Of a stretch of DNA of 19,160 nucleotides, positions 12,659 through 19,160 are shown piece by piece. Made by a program: the position numbers and the translations under genes. Position 1 is the first letter of the stretch. Each line of letters opens with the position of its first letter. The DNA comes from Actinomycetota bacterium (GTDB lineage: Bacteria; Actinomycetota; Actinomycetes; Nanopelagicales; Nanopelagicaceae). A model generated the notes under the pieces. It saw only the letters and a list, made by a program, of their open reading frames with translations. It did not search any database and was not told the DNA's origin. The DNA lies in the NCBI GenBank assembly GCA_010032125.1, contig RHAU01000004.1, forward strand, positions 1-19,160, given 5' to 3'.

Positions 12659-14992
12659 ATGGCAAAGAGAAATGCGTCTAAGAAATCGCGCGGCATCATC
12701 GCTTCTATAGCGTCGGGCCTTCGCGCGCTTTGGCGTGCAATGGCAAAAACGCTCGGGGCAGCCATAAGAACGGTGACTCGAAGTGCGAAAGATCTTGATC
12801 CAGAGCATCAAAGAGATGGAGTCGGACTACTTCTTCTCATCAGCGCACTCATTTCTGCCGCGGCTTCATGGTGGCACTTAGATAATCTATTTGGGCGCGC
12901 GGCATACTCATTTTTCTATGGTGCAGTCGGCCGCCTTGCAATTCTCACCCCTGTATTACTTGCATTCTTTGCCTTCCGCTTCTTTAAATCACCCGACGAT
13001 AAAGCGGCAAATGGACGCATCATCATCGGCTCGCTACTTCTAATCACAAGTTCTACCGCCTTAGTTCACATTATCAATCCCACATCCGTTGGCACTGGCG
13101 CAACTGCGATGCGCGAGGGTGGAGGTTGGATTGGTTACGGCATATCTACGCCTCTTGTTGCCCTTGTAACAGATATTCTCGCGATACCGATTCTTATTCT
13201 GATTTTCTTATTTAGCCTTCTTGTCGTTACTGCTACGCCACTCTCATCAGTTATGGCATTTCTGGGTCAGATTTTTGGAACATCTCGCGCGAAAATTACG
13301 TCGGTCATCGAAGAAAGACGTGAGAAGCGGAGCGAAAGTTTTGAGATTTCCGAGACTCCGCCTTTTGAATCTCCGCTCGTTCAAGAGTTCGTCAATCATC
13401 CTGATCAATCCTCGGGTGAGGATGAGCCGATTGACGAAGAAGATTTTGATCAAGAGTTCACGGTGGAAATTCCGAAGCCCGAAGAGCCAAAGAAGGCTGC
13501 ACGTCCGGTTCAACTCTTGCTCTCCTCAACCGATTCTTATGTGCTGCCTGCTATGGATCTCCTGCGCAGCGGCCCGCCCTCAAAAGGTAAAAGCAAAGCA
13601 AACGACACCGTTGTTGAATCTCTGACAGAGGTCTTCGCACAATTCGAGATTGATTGTGAAGTAACCGGATTTATGCGTGGTCCAACCGTCACGCGTTATG
13701 AAGTGGAACTTGGGTCAGGCGTTAAGGTTGAAGCGATAACGGCACTTACAAAAAATATTGCCTACGCCGTCGCGAGTAGCGATGTGCGGATTCTCTCTCC
13801 TATACCTGGAAAGTCTGCAGTCGGAATTGAAATACCAAACTCAGACCGCGAAATTGTTTCTTTAGGCGATGTACTGCGTTCAGGCGTCGCAGGCAATGAT
13901 CATCATCCGATGTTGATAGCGCTTGGAAAAGATGTAGAAGGCAATTTCGTATGCGCAAATTTGGCGAAGATGCCTCATCTGCTGGTGGCAGGCGCTACTG
14001 GTGCGGGTAAATCATCAATGATCAATTCCTTAGTTACTTCAATCCTGATGCGCGCGACTCCGAATGATGTGCGGCTCATACTCATTGATCCAAAACGTGT
14101 GGAGTTAAATGCATACGAAGGTATTCCACATCTCATGGCACCTATCATCACAAATCCAAAAAAAGCGGCTGAAGCTTTGGCATGGGTGGTGCGTGAGATG
14201 GATATTAGGTATGACGATCTTTCAACATATGGGTTTCGACATGTTGATGATTTCAATAAAGCAGTCCGCTCTGGAAAATTAACGGCAGCCCCGGATGCAG
14301 AGTCGCCACTAGAACCGTACCCCTATCTTCTTGTCGTGATTGATGAGTTGGCAGATTTGATGATGATCGCTGCTCGAGAAGTTGAAGATTCGATTGTTCG
14401 CATAACCCAGCTCGCGCGTGCGGCTGGTATTCATCTTGTGATTGCAACGCAACGACCGAGCGTTGATATCGTCACTGGTTTAATAAAGGCAAATATTCCT
14501 TCTCGTCTCTCTTTTGCGACTTCATCCCTCGCCGACTCACGAGTCATCTTGGATTCACCGGGAGCGGAAAAATTGGTAGGTCAAGGAGATGGCCTATTTC
14601 TCCCGATGGGTGCAAGTAAGCCAGTTCGAATTCAAGGTGCATATGTTTCAGAGCGAGAAATTGAGTCAATCGTCAACCATGTTAAAGAGCAATTGAAACC
14701 GATGTACCGAGAAGACATTCTCAAGCCAGTCGCAACTAATCGAGTCATTGAAGATGATGTTGGAGATGATTTGGACCTGCTGCTGCAGGCAGTCGAATTG
14801 GTAGTAACCACTCAATTTGGGTCGACATCAATGTTGCAACGAAAGTTGCGAGTGGGATTTGCCAAAGCCGGACGTTTGATGGATTTGATGGAAAGTCGCG
14901 GAATCGTTGGACCCTCGGAGGGATCGAAAGCTCGAACTGTCCTGGTAAAGCCCGAGGAGTTGGAATCAGTTCTCAACGTCATTCGTGGGTGA
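12659..14992 (+). CDS. ftsK: DNA translocase FtsK/SpoIIIE family
   Basis: The product is 777 residues. A basic N-terminus is followed by four to five membrane spans (about residues 54-205). An acidic, low-complexity linker follows at about 225-285, and then the alpha/beta/gamma motor. Walker A is GATGAGKS at 445-452, Walker B is LLVVIDELADLMM, and the IATQRPSVDIVTGLIKANI stretch is typical. The C-terminal 65 residues are the gamma winged-helix domain that reads KOPS-type DNA (LQRKLRVGFAKAGRLMDLMESRGIVG). FtsK acts at the septum as a hexamer that pumps chromosomal DNA during division and activates XerCD. The start at ATG 12659 lacks a Shine-Dalgarno. The following gap (14993-15096) has a modest inverted repeat. 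Confidence 0.95.
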   Translation: MAKRNASKKSRGIIASIASGLRALWRAMAKTLGAAIRTVTRSAKDLDPEHQRDGVGLLLLISALISAAASWWHLDNLFGRAAYSFFYGAVGRLAILTPVLLAFFAFRFFKSPDDKAANGRIIIGSLLLITSSTALVHIINPTSVGTGATAMREGGGWIGYGISTPLVALVTDILAIPILILIFLFSLLVVTATPLSSVMAFLGQIFGTSRAKITSVIEERREKRSESFEISETPPFESPLVQEFVNHPDQSSGEDEPIDEEDFDQEFTVEIPKPEEPKKAARPVQLLLSSTDSYVLPAMDLLRSGPPSKGKSKANDTVVESLTEVFAQFEIDCEVTGFMRGPTVTRYEVELGSGVKVEAITALTKNIAYAVASSDVRILSPIPGKSAVGIEIPNSDREIVSLGDVLRSGVAGNDHHPMLIALGKDVEGNFVCANLAKMPHLLVAGATGAGKSSMINSLVTSILMRATPNDVRLILIDPKRVELNAYEGIPHLMAPIITNPKKAAEALAWVVREMDIRYDDLSTYGFRHVDDFNKAVRSGKLTAAPDAESPLEPYPYLLVVIDELADLMMIAAREVEDSIVRITQLARAAGIHLVIATQRPSVDIVTGLIKANIPSRLSFATSSLADSRVILDSPGAEKLVGQGDGLFLPMGASKPVRIQGAYVSEREIESIVNHVKEQLKPMYREDILKPVATNRVIEDDVGDDLDLLLQAVELVVTTQFGSTSMLQRKLRVGFAKAGRLMDLMESRGIVGPSEGSKARTVLVKPEELESVLNVIRG

Positions 14993-14997
14993 GAATT

Positions 14998-15033
14998 AAG
15001 GGCTCATTCACGAGGTAGCCCACCATTGCCCTT
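14998..15033 (+). other. Inverted repeat after ftsK, possible weak terminator
   Basis: AAGGGC (14998-15003) is the reverse complement of GCCCTT (15028-15033). GGGCT (15000-15004) can alternatively pair with AGCCC (15017-15021), so two exclusive hairpins are possible. No T-run follows directly; the sequence after it is only mildly pyrimidine-rich. It could slow transcription between ftsK and the RodZ-like gene. Confidence 0.25.
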
Positions 15034-15096
15034 GTCGGATTCATTTTCTGAGTTTTACACTTCTCCCTCTCGTCCCCGTCACTTTTTGAGGTCTCC

Positions 15097-15807
15097 ATGT
15101 CAGTCGGCACTTCGCTTCAATCAATCCGCTCCGCGGCTGGATTGAGCGTTGCGCAACTTGCGACGAAGAGTCGAATCCCGGCATCGGTTATCGCAGATCT
15201 AGAGCGTGATGATTTTTCAACGTGCGGTGGGGCGGCATATGCGCGTGGTCACATCAGAACTATTTCTCGCATTTGTGGCGCTGATACTGAAGCAATCCTT
15301 GCTCAATTTGAATCTCAGACAATTCCGCTAAGTAAGTCAATTAGAGATCTACTCAACGATACAAATGTCACAAGACCGAAACCAGAGCGAAAACCACTTT
15401 CGTGGAACGCGCTGGCAGTTATAGCAGCAGCGCTCATAGCAGTTGTTGCAATCGGAGCTACCACATTTTCAAATGACGGCGGTACTAATCCTTCAATTCA
15501 GGTTAAAGAAAATGAAAAGTCCTCTGAAGTAGCAACGAAGACTTCGGGAGTTTCTGTAACGTTAACCGGTGTCAATGGACTTTCATGGGTTGCAATAAGT
15601 GATAGCACAGGAACTACCCAGTACAGTGGAAGAATTCGCCAAGGCGAATCTAGATCGTTTACCGATAATCAACTCATCTATGTCGTCATAGGAAATGCAG
15701 GGGCGATTAATTTGAAGGTCAATGGAGAAGATCTAGGAATACCAGGCGCAGTAGGTGAAGTCGTGCGACTCGAATTCGGCCCGCAAGCGCAATCTCAGCA
15801 AGGATAA
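15097..15807 (+). CDS. RodZ-like HTH membrane protein
   Basis: The product is 236 residues. Residues 5-70 are a cytoplasmic helix-turn-helix of the RodZ/HTH_25 kind (LQSIRSAAGLSVAQLATKSR, then VIADLERDDFS and AYARGHIRTISR). The family typically reads GAYVRGYLRSYA at that point. One membrane span follows at about 102-124. The C-terminal part, outside the membrane, is a DUF4115-like beta domain (SWVAISDSTGTTQYSGRIRQGES ... LKVNGEDLGIPG). In rod-shaped bacteria RodZ links MreB to the wall-elongation machinery. In Actinobacteria the homologues sit next to ftsK, rimO and pgsA as here, and their role is less clear. ATG 15097 has GAGGT 5 bases upstream. The gene-symbol is left empty because orthology to rodZ is not certain. 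Confidence 0.85.
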   Translation: MSVGTSLQSIRSAAGLSVAQLATKSRIPASVIADLERDDFSTCGGAAYARGHIRTISRICGADTEAILAQFESQTIPLSKSIRDLLNDTNVTRPKPERKPLSWNALAVIAAALIAVVAIGATTFSNDGGTNPSIQVKENEKSSEVATKTSGVSVTLTGVNGLSWVAISDSTGTTQYSGRIRQGESRSFTDNQLIYVVIGNAGAINLKVNGEDLGIPGAVGEVVRLEFGPQAQSQQG

Positions 15808-15832
15808 ATAAGAAGGCGCAGCACGTAATCGT

Positions 15833-15838
15833 TACAAT
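15833..15838 (+). promoter_or_regulatory. Likely -10 element for a leaderless rimO transcript
   Basis: TTACAAT with the core TACAAT at 15833-15838 ends 6 bases before GTG 15845. Transcription starting 7 bases downstream of the hexamer would begin exactly at the start codon. There is no Shine-Dalgarno before the GTG, which fits a leaderless mRNA. No good -35 is seen at the expected distance. Confidence 0.5.
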
Positions 15839-15844
15839 CTGCAG

Positions 15845-17242
15845 GTGCCGGAGCAAGCAAAACTCAGAACAGTTGCATTAGTGACGCTCGGATGTGCACG
15901 AAACGATGTTGATTCTGAGGAACTTGCAGGTCGTTTAGCAGATGATGGCTGGGTTCTCAGCGACGATCCTTCCACTGCAGATATTGCGTTAGTGAATACC
16001 TGCGGATTTATCGAATCGGCAAAAAAGGACTCCGTTGACGCACTCCTTGAGGCGCACTCGCTTAAGAAGGATGGGACGCTGCGCGCCGTTGTTGCGGTGG
16101 GATGTATGGCTGAACGATATGGAAAAGAACTTGCTGATGCCTTACCTGAAGCAGATGCGATTCTGGGCTTTGATGATTACACCGATATTTCGAGTCGATT
16201 GCGCTCCATACTTGATGGGCATAAACCATCTGCGCGTACGCCTAAAGATCGGCGAACAATCATTCCGATTTCGCCTACTAAGCGCCAAGAAGTCCGAACT
16301 TCCATGGGTCAAGGGAGCACGTTTTCTCGGAAGCGCTTAGGTAATTCTCCGCTCGCACCATTGAAAATTGCTTCTGGATGCGATCGACGTTGCACTTTCT
16401 GCGCAATTCCACAATTTCGAGGTTCGTTCATATCTCGTCGCCCGCATGAAATTCTGGAGGAGGCGCGTTGGCTTGCTTCACAAGGAGTCACCGAACTATT
16501 TCTCGTCAGCGAAAACACCACTTCCTATGGCAAGGATCTTGGAGACCTTCGACTGATGGAGACGCTCCTTCCTGAAATTTCGAAAATTGAGGGAGTAGAA
16601 CGAATCAGACTTTCGTACTTGCAGCCGGCAGAAATTCGCCCAACTCTTCTCCAGGCGATGGTTGCCACAGAAAAAGTTGTTCCCTATTTTGATATTTCGT
16701 TTCAACATGCCTCTGGGACTTTGTTGCGCAGGATGCGCCGATTTGGTGATGGCGAAAAATTCCTTCACCTGATAACTCAGATACGGGCACTTAATCCAGA
16801 GGCCGGTATTCGTTCAAATTTCATTGTGGGCTTTCCTGGTGAAAGCGAATCTGAATATCAAGAACTTGTCGATTTCATAGATGCTGCGCGCCTTGATGCC
16901 ATTGGAATATTTCCATATTCAGATGAGGATGGGACAGAAGCCGCACATTTAGCGGGGAAAGTTGATGAGGGAGTGATTGCGGATCGAACTCAAAAGTTGA
17001 CCGCGATTGCCGAAGAACTTGTGTATCAACGCGCTGCGGAGAGAATCGGGGAGAAGGTACGAGTCTTAATTGAAGATGCTGACCTGCAAGAAGGGCGTGC
17101 AGAGCACCAAGGTCCCGAAGTCGATTCCACAACGACGCTGCATAGTTCTGGGCGGATTCAACACGGGTACAAGGTTGGGGATTATGTTGATGCTGTGGTT
17201 GCAGATGTTGCAGGAGCAGATTTGGTGGCTCAGCCGCTATGA
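15845..17242 (+). CDS. rimO: Ribosomal protein S12 methylthiotransferase RimO
   Basis: The product is 465 residues, a radical-SAM methylthiotransferase. The N-terminal UPF0004 domain starts VALVTLGCARNDVDSEEL and holds the Cys residues for the auxiliary 4Fe-4S cluster (Cys17, the Cys of VNTCGF and that of VGCMAERYG). The radical-SAM cluster motif CDRRCTFC has Cys179, Cys183 and Cys186. A TRAM domain ends the protein. The GC.RN.VDSE signature and the missing MiaB-type features favour RimO over MiaB. It adds a methylthio group to a conserved Asp of ribosomal protein S12. GTG 15845 is chosen because it is preceded by a clear TACAAT and the family N-terminus follows closely. Its stop overlaps pgsA by 4 bases. 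Confidence 0.95.
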   Translation: MPEQAKLRTVALVTLGCARNDVDSEELAGRLADDGWVLSDDPSTADIALVNTCGFIESAKKDSVDALLEAHSLKKDGTLRAVVAVGCMAERYGKELADALPEADAILGFDDYTDISSRLRSILDGHKPSARTPKDRRTIIPISPTKRQEVRTSMGQGSTFSRKRLGNSPLAPLKIASGCDRRCTFCAIPQFRGSFISRRPHEILEEARWLASQGVTELFLVSENTTSYGKDLGDLRLMETLLPEISKIEGVERIRLSYLQPAEIRPTLLQAMVATEKVVPYFDISFQHASGTLLRRMRRFGDGEKFLHLITQIRALNPEAGIRSNFIVGFPGESESEYQELVDFIDAARLDAIGIFPYSDEDGTEAAHLAGKVDEGVIADRTQKLTAIAEELVYQRAAERIGEKVRVLIEDADLQEGRAEHQGPEVDSTTTLHSSGRIQHGYKVGDYVDAVVADVAGADLVAQPL

Positions 17243-17763
17243 ACTTACCTAATGCCCTAACTATTTTTCGAATTCTTGCTCTACCGCTTTGCGCATGGGC
17301 GCTTTTTAAAAATGGTGGTGATGATTCGACATGGCGCGTCATCGCATGGTTGATGTTCTTCGTTGTCGGAATGACAGATGTTTTGGACGGAAAAATCGCA
17401 CGGAGTAGAAATCAGATCTCACCGCTAGGCATCATCCTTGATCCCATAGCTGATAAGGCATTTATCGCAACAGCATTGATTGGACTTTCCATATTAGATC
17501 GAATCCCTTGGTGGGTAACAACTGTGATTCTGACGCGAGAGTTAAGCGTCACGATACTTCGATTCGTCGTTATCAAACGTGAGATTATTTCGGCGAATCG
17601 TGGCGGAAAATTCAAGACGCTTATTCAGAATTTCTCAGTAGGTTTCTACATTCTCCCGCTACCTGAAAACCTTTTTCTTCCTCGAGATATTTTGCTCGGA
17701 GTCGCTATGTACCTAACAATCACTACAGGTATTCAGTACTTTAAAAGTGCGCTACGACGATGA
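17239..17763 (+). CDS. pgsA: CDP-diacylglycerol-glycerol-3-phosphate phosphatidyltransferase family
   Basis: The product is 174 residues of the CDP-alcohol phosphatidyltransferase family. The full catalytic motif is present: D47-x2-D50-G51-x2-A54-R55-x8-G64-x3-D68-x3-D72. Several membrane spans are visible, with the C-terminal part rich in hydrophobic segments (LLGVAMYLTITTGIQYF). The start NLPNALTIFRILALP is the PgsA-type N-terminus. The enzyme makes phosphatidylglycerol phosphate in the inner membrane. Its place next to rimO and cinA matches the actinobacterial pgsA at this locus; a closely related phosphatidylinositol-type synthase is less likely. It overlaps rimO and cinA by ATGA junctions (17239-17242 and 17760-17763), so all three are translationally coupled. 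Confidence 0.9.
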   Translation: MNLPNALTIFRILALPLCAWALFKNGGDDSTWRVIAWLMFFVVGMTDVLDGKIARSRNQISPLGIILDPIADKAFIATALIGLSILDRIPWWVTTVILTRELSVTILRFVVIKREIISANRGGKFKTLIQNFSVGFYILPLPENLFLPRDILLGVAMYLTITTGIQYFKSALRR

Positions 17764-18230
17764 TTGATACCGCAAGAATTATTGTTGAGAAATTAAAGTC
17801 TCGAAATGAGAGCATTGCAATCGCCGAATCCTTGACCGGCGGCGGCCTTTCATCTGCGTTGACGGAAGTCCCTGGCACTTCGCACGTCTTTCTCGGCTCG
17901 ATCGTTGCCTATACATCCGATGTGAAAGTCCGTGAATTAGGCGTATCCACCGATTCAATCTCAGAATTCGGTGTGGTTTCAGAAGAAGTTGCACTGCAAA
18001 TGGCAGAAGGAATTCGCCGAAAATTTGGAAGTGATTGGTCTATCGCAACCACTGGCGTCGCGGGCCCAGGTCCATCTCAAGGGATTGCCGCGGGAACGGT
18101 GTGGATCGCCATCCTTGGCCCTGCTCATCGCGAATCTCTCGTTCTTTCACTTGATGGTGAAAGAGATGAAGTCCGCCGCGGCGCGGTAGAAAGCGCGCTG
18201 GCTACCTTGGCGCGTATTCTTGGAGGCTGA
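17760..18230 (+). CDS. cinA: CinA C-terminal domain protein (PncC, NMN deamidase)
   Basis: The product is 156 residues, consisting only of the C-terminal CinA domain. The family signature is clear: IAIAESLTGGGLSSALTEVPGTSHVFLGSIVAYTS near the start and ATTGVAGPG further on. Proteins of this single-domain form hydrolyse nicotinamide mononucleotide to nicotinate mononucleotide and ammonia in the pyridine nucleotide cycle (PncC). The larger two-domain CinA also has an N-terminal MoCF-like domain, absent here. The single-domain form is usual at this locus in Actinobacteria, so this is not a truncation. The ATG overlaps the pgsA stop by 4 bases; clgR starts 15 bases after its stop. Confidence 0.9.
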   Translation: MIDTARIIVEKLKSRNESIAIAESLTGGGLSSALTEVPGTSHVFLGSIVAYTSDVKVRELGVSTDSISEFGVVSEEVALQMAEGIRRKFGSDWSIATTGVAGPGPSQGIAAGTVWIAILGPAHRESLVLSLDGERDEVRRGAVESALATLARILGG

Positions 18231-18245
18231 CGAAAGGAGCGGTTC

Positions 18246-18518
18246 ATGGTTCTTCTGCGTACGCATATTGGCCAGACCCTCCGTCAAGCGCGCATGTCAC
18301 AAGGCCGCACCTTGAGAGATGTCGCAAAGGAAGCCCGCGTATCACTTGGTTATCTCTCTGAAGTTGAACGAGGTCAGAAGGAAGCATCCTCTGAACTTCT
18401 TAATTCAATCTGCATCGCGCTTAACCTGTCCCTGTCCGCAGTACTTGTTGAAGTATCTTCCCTGATCAAACTTCACGAATCCCCAGTACTTACAGTCGTC
18501 GACACAAACGCCGCGTAG
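18246..18518 (+). CDS. clgR: ClgR-type XRE transcriptional regulator
   Basis: The product is 90 residues. An XRE helix-turn-helix spans about residues 8-65 (LRQARMSQGRTLRDVAKEAR, VSLGYLSEVERGQKEASSE, LLNSICIALNLSLSAVL). This matches ClgR of Actinobacteria, and the VSLGYLSEVERGxKEASSE block is highly characteristic. In Corynebacterium, Streptomyces and Mycobacterium ClgR activates clp protease and other protein-quality genes, and it is itself a Clp substrate. The AAGGAG Shine-Dalgarno at 18234-18239 gives a spacing of 6 bases to ATG 18246. The usual C-terminal two alanines of ClgR degrons are also seen here: the protein ends in NAA. The position between cinA and the recA region is the standard one. 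Confidence 0.88.
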   Translation: MVLLRTHIGQTLRQARMSQGRTLRDVAKEARVSLGYLSEVERGQKEASSELLNSICIALNLSLSAVLVEVSSLIKLHESPVLTVVDTNAA

Positions 18519-18530
18519 GAATCGAGAGCT

Positions 18531-19064
18531 GTGTCTTCTGACAGCGCACGCGCAACGTACCAACACCAATCCACGATTCATCGCCGCACGCGAAACGCAA
18601 TTATGAATGCGTCACGCACTCTGCTTGCAGAGAGTGGAATCGCTGGAACAAACATGATTGAGATTGCAGACCGTGCGCAAGTTTCACGTGCATCGCTGTA
18701 TAACCATTTTCGAGATAAGCAAGAAGTTTTTCTGGCGCTGGTTGAAACTGAGGTAGAGAGAATTTCAACTCTCGCCATGATCGCACAATCGCGAAGCGAA
18801 GCGTTGTACACAATTTCGCGTGAGATTTCCGGTCACGAAGGCCTACGACGAGCAATCTCCGAAGATGGCGAGATCATGGCCCAGGCACTCACCGCCCGAG
18901 ACCACAAAATCTGGGTGGATATCTATACCGAGTTATCAAAGATTTTTGCAACGGATGTGGTTGGAGTTGGCTTGATTCTGCGGTGGCTGATGGGACAAGT
19001 AACTGCGCCGCTCTCTGAAGAGCATTCGCGTCAACAAGCAGAACGTCTCGCCGCGATCCTGTAA
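18531..19064 (+). CDS. TetR family transcriptional regulator
   Basis: The product is 177 residues. The N-terminal TetR helix-turn-helix is at about residues 17-65 (AIMNASRTLLAESGIAGTNM, IEIADRAQVSRASLYNHFRD, KQEVFLALVETE). The C-terminal ligand/dimer part is short (about 110 residues) and not assignable. The start is GTG 18531; the nearest Shine-Dalgarno-like stretch, TAGGA, lies some 10 bases upstream. It sits between clgR and DUF3046, 12 bases after the former and 0 before the latter. That slot is often empty in actinobacterial genomes I know. What it controls is unknown; the clgR-recA locus or a distant efflux or lipid gene are the candidates. Confidence 0.85.
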   Translation: MSSDSARATYQHQSTIHRRTRNAIMNASRTLLAESGIAGTNMIEIADRAQVSRASLYNHFRDKQEVFLALVETEVERISTLAMIAQSRSEALYTISREISGHEGLRRAISEDGEIMAQALTARDHKIWVDIYTELSKIFATDVVGVGLILRWLMGQVTAPLSEEHSRQQAERLAAIL

Positions 19065-19160
19065 GTGCGGATTACTGAATTACGGAGACGGCTCAACCAG
19101 CATTTTGGTGAAGATTGGGCTCCGTCGTATTCAAAAGACATAGTCCTTGCAGAACTTGGC
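19065..19160 (+). CDS. DUF3046 protein, 5' part only
   Basis: GTG 19065 directly follows the stop codon of the TetR gene and opens a frame of 32 codons to the window edge. It reads VRITELRRRLNQHFGEDWAP then SYSKDIVLAELG. This matches DUF3046, a small (about 65-residue) actinobacterial protein of unknown function. It normally lies immediately upstream of recA and begins MRLTEFWRRMxxxFG...SxARDHVLSELGG. The frame runs off the end of the window, so the rest and the expected recA cannot be seen. Translational coupling to the TetR gene is likely because there is no space for a separate leader. Confidence 0.85.
   Translation, partial: MRITELRRRLNQHFGEDWAPSYSKDIVLAELG

Noticed and set aside
17760..18230. 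cinA as a truncated gene
   Set aside because: The single C-terminal domain form with a normal start, ATGA coupling and full signature is a standard actinobacterial version.

Overview
The window looks like a chromosomal segment of a low-GC, streamlined actinobacterium. I infer this from the gene order in the right half, which is typical of Actinobacteria: thyX, dapA, RNase J, ftsK, a RodZ-like gene, rimO, pgsA, cinA, a clgR-type XRE regulator and DUF3046, with recA normally next. The moderate, AT-leaning base composition and tight packing (ATGA overlaps, gaps of 0-15 bases) fit freshwater lineages of the Nanopelagicales (acI) type. That placement is an inference; no rRNA is present to confirm it.

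The left part (1-9235) is accessory in character. It holds the 5' end of a probable GAF-domain protein (minus strand), a secreted protein with a perfect 36-bp tandem repeat coding a Thr-Pro linker, and a roughly 270-base leader region with several hairpins. Next come an MgtA-like P-type ATPase, a small 'translational machinery' (eRF1-like fold) protein, and a minus-strand run of azlC, azlD, a second P-type ATPase and a secreted DUF4397 protein. Together these suggest cation homeostasis and stress functions plus branched-chain amino acid export.

The right part (9292-19160) is a housekeeping block, all on the plus strand. thyX, dapA and rnj are packed into one probable operon (dTMP synthesis, lysine/diaminopimelate synthesis, RNA processing). 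ftsK and rimO each lack a good Shine-Dalgarno and have a -10-like hexamer 6-9 bases before the start codon, which suggests leaderless transcripts. rimO, pgsA and cinA overlap by ATGA junctions and are followed closely by clgR, a TetR-family gene and DUF3046, which runs off the end of the window.

The most interesting item is the leader at about 1697-1972 before the MgtA-like ATPase. After the terminator of the preceding gene there are three consecutive stem-loops, a 7-codon open reading frame with a well-placed Shine-Dalgarno, and a perfect 13-bp hairpin with a T-rich tail. The tail ends at the ATPase start codon, which has no Shine-Dalgarno. This architecture resembles an attenuator or riboswitch. 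I could not match it to an RNA class I know.
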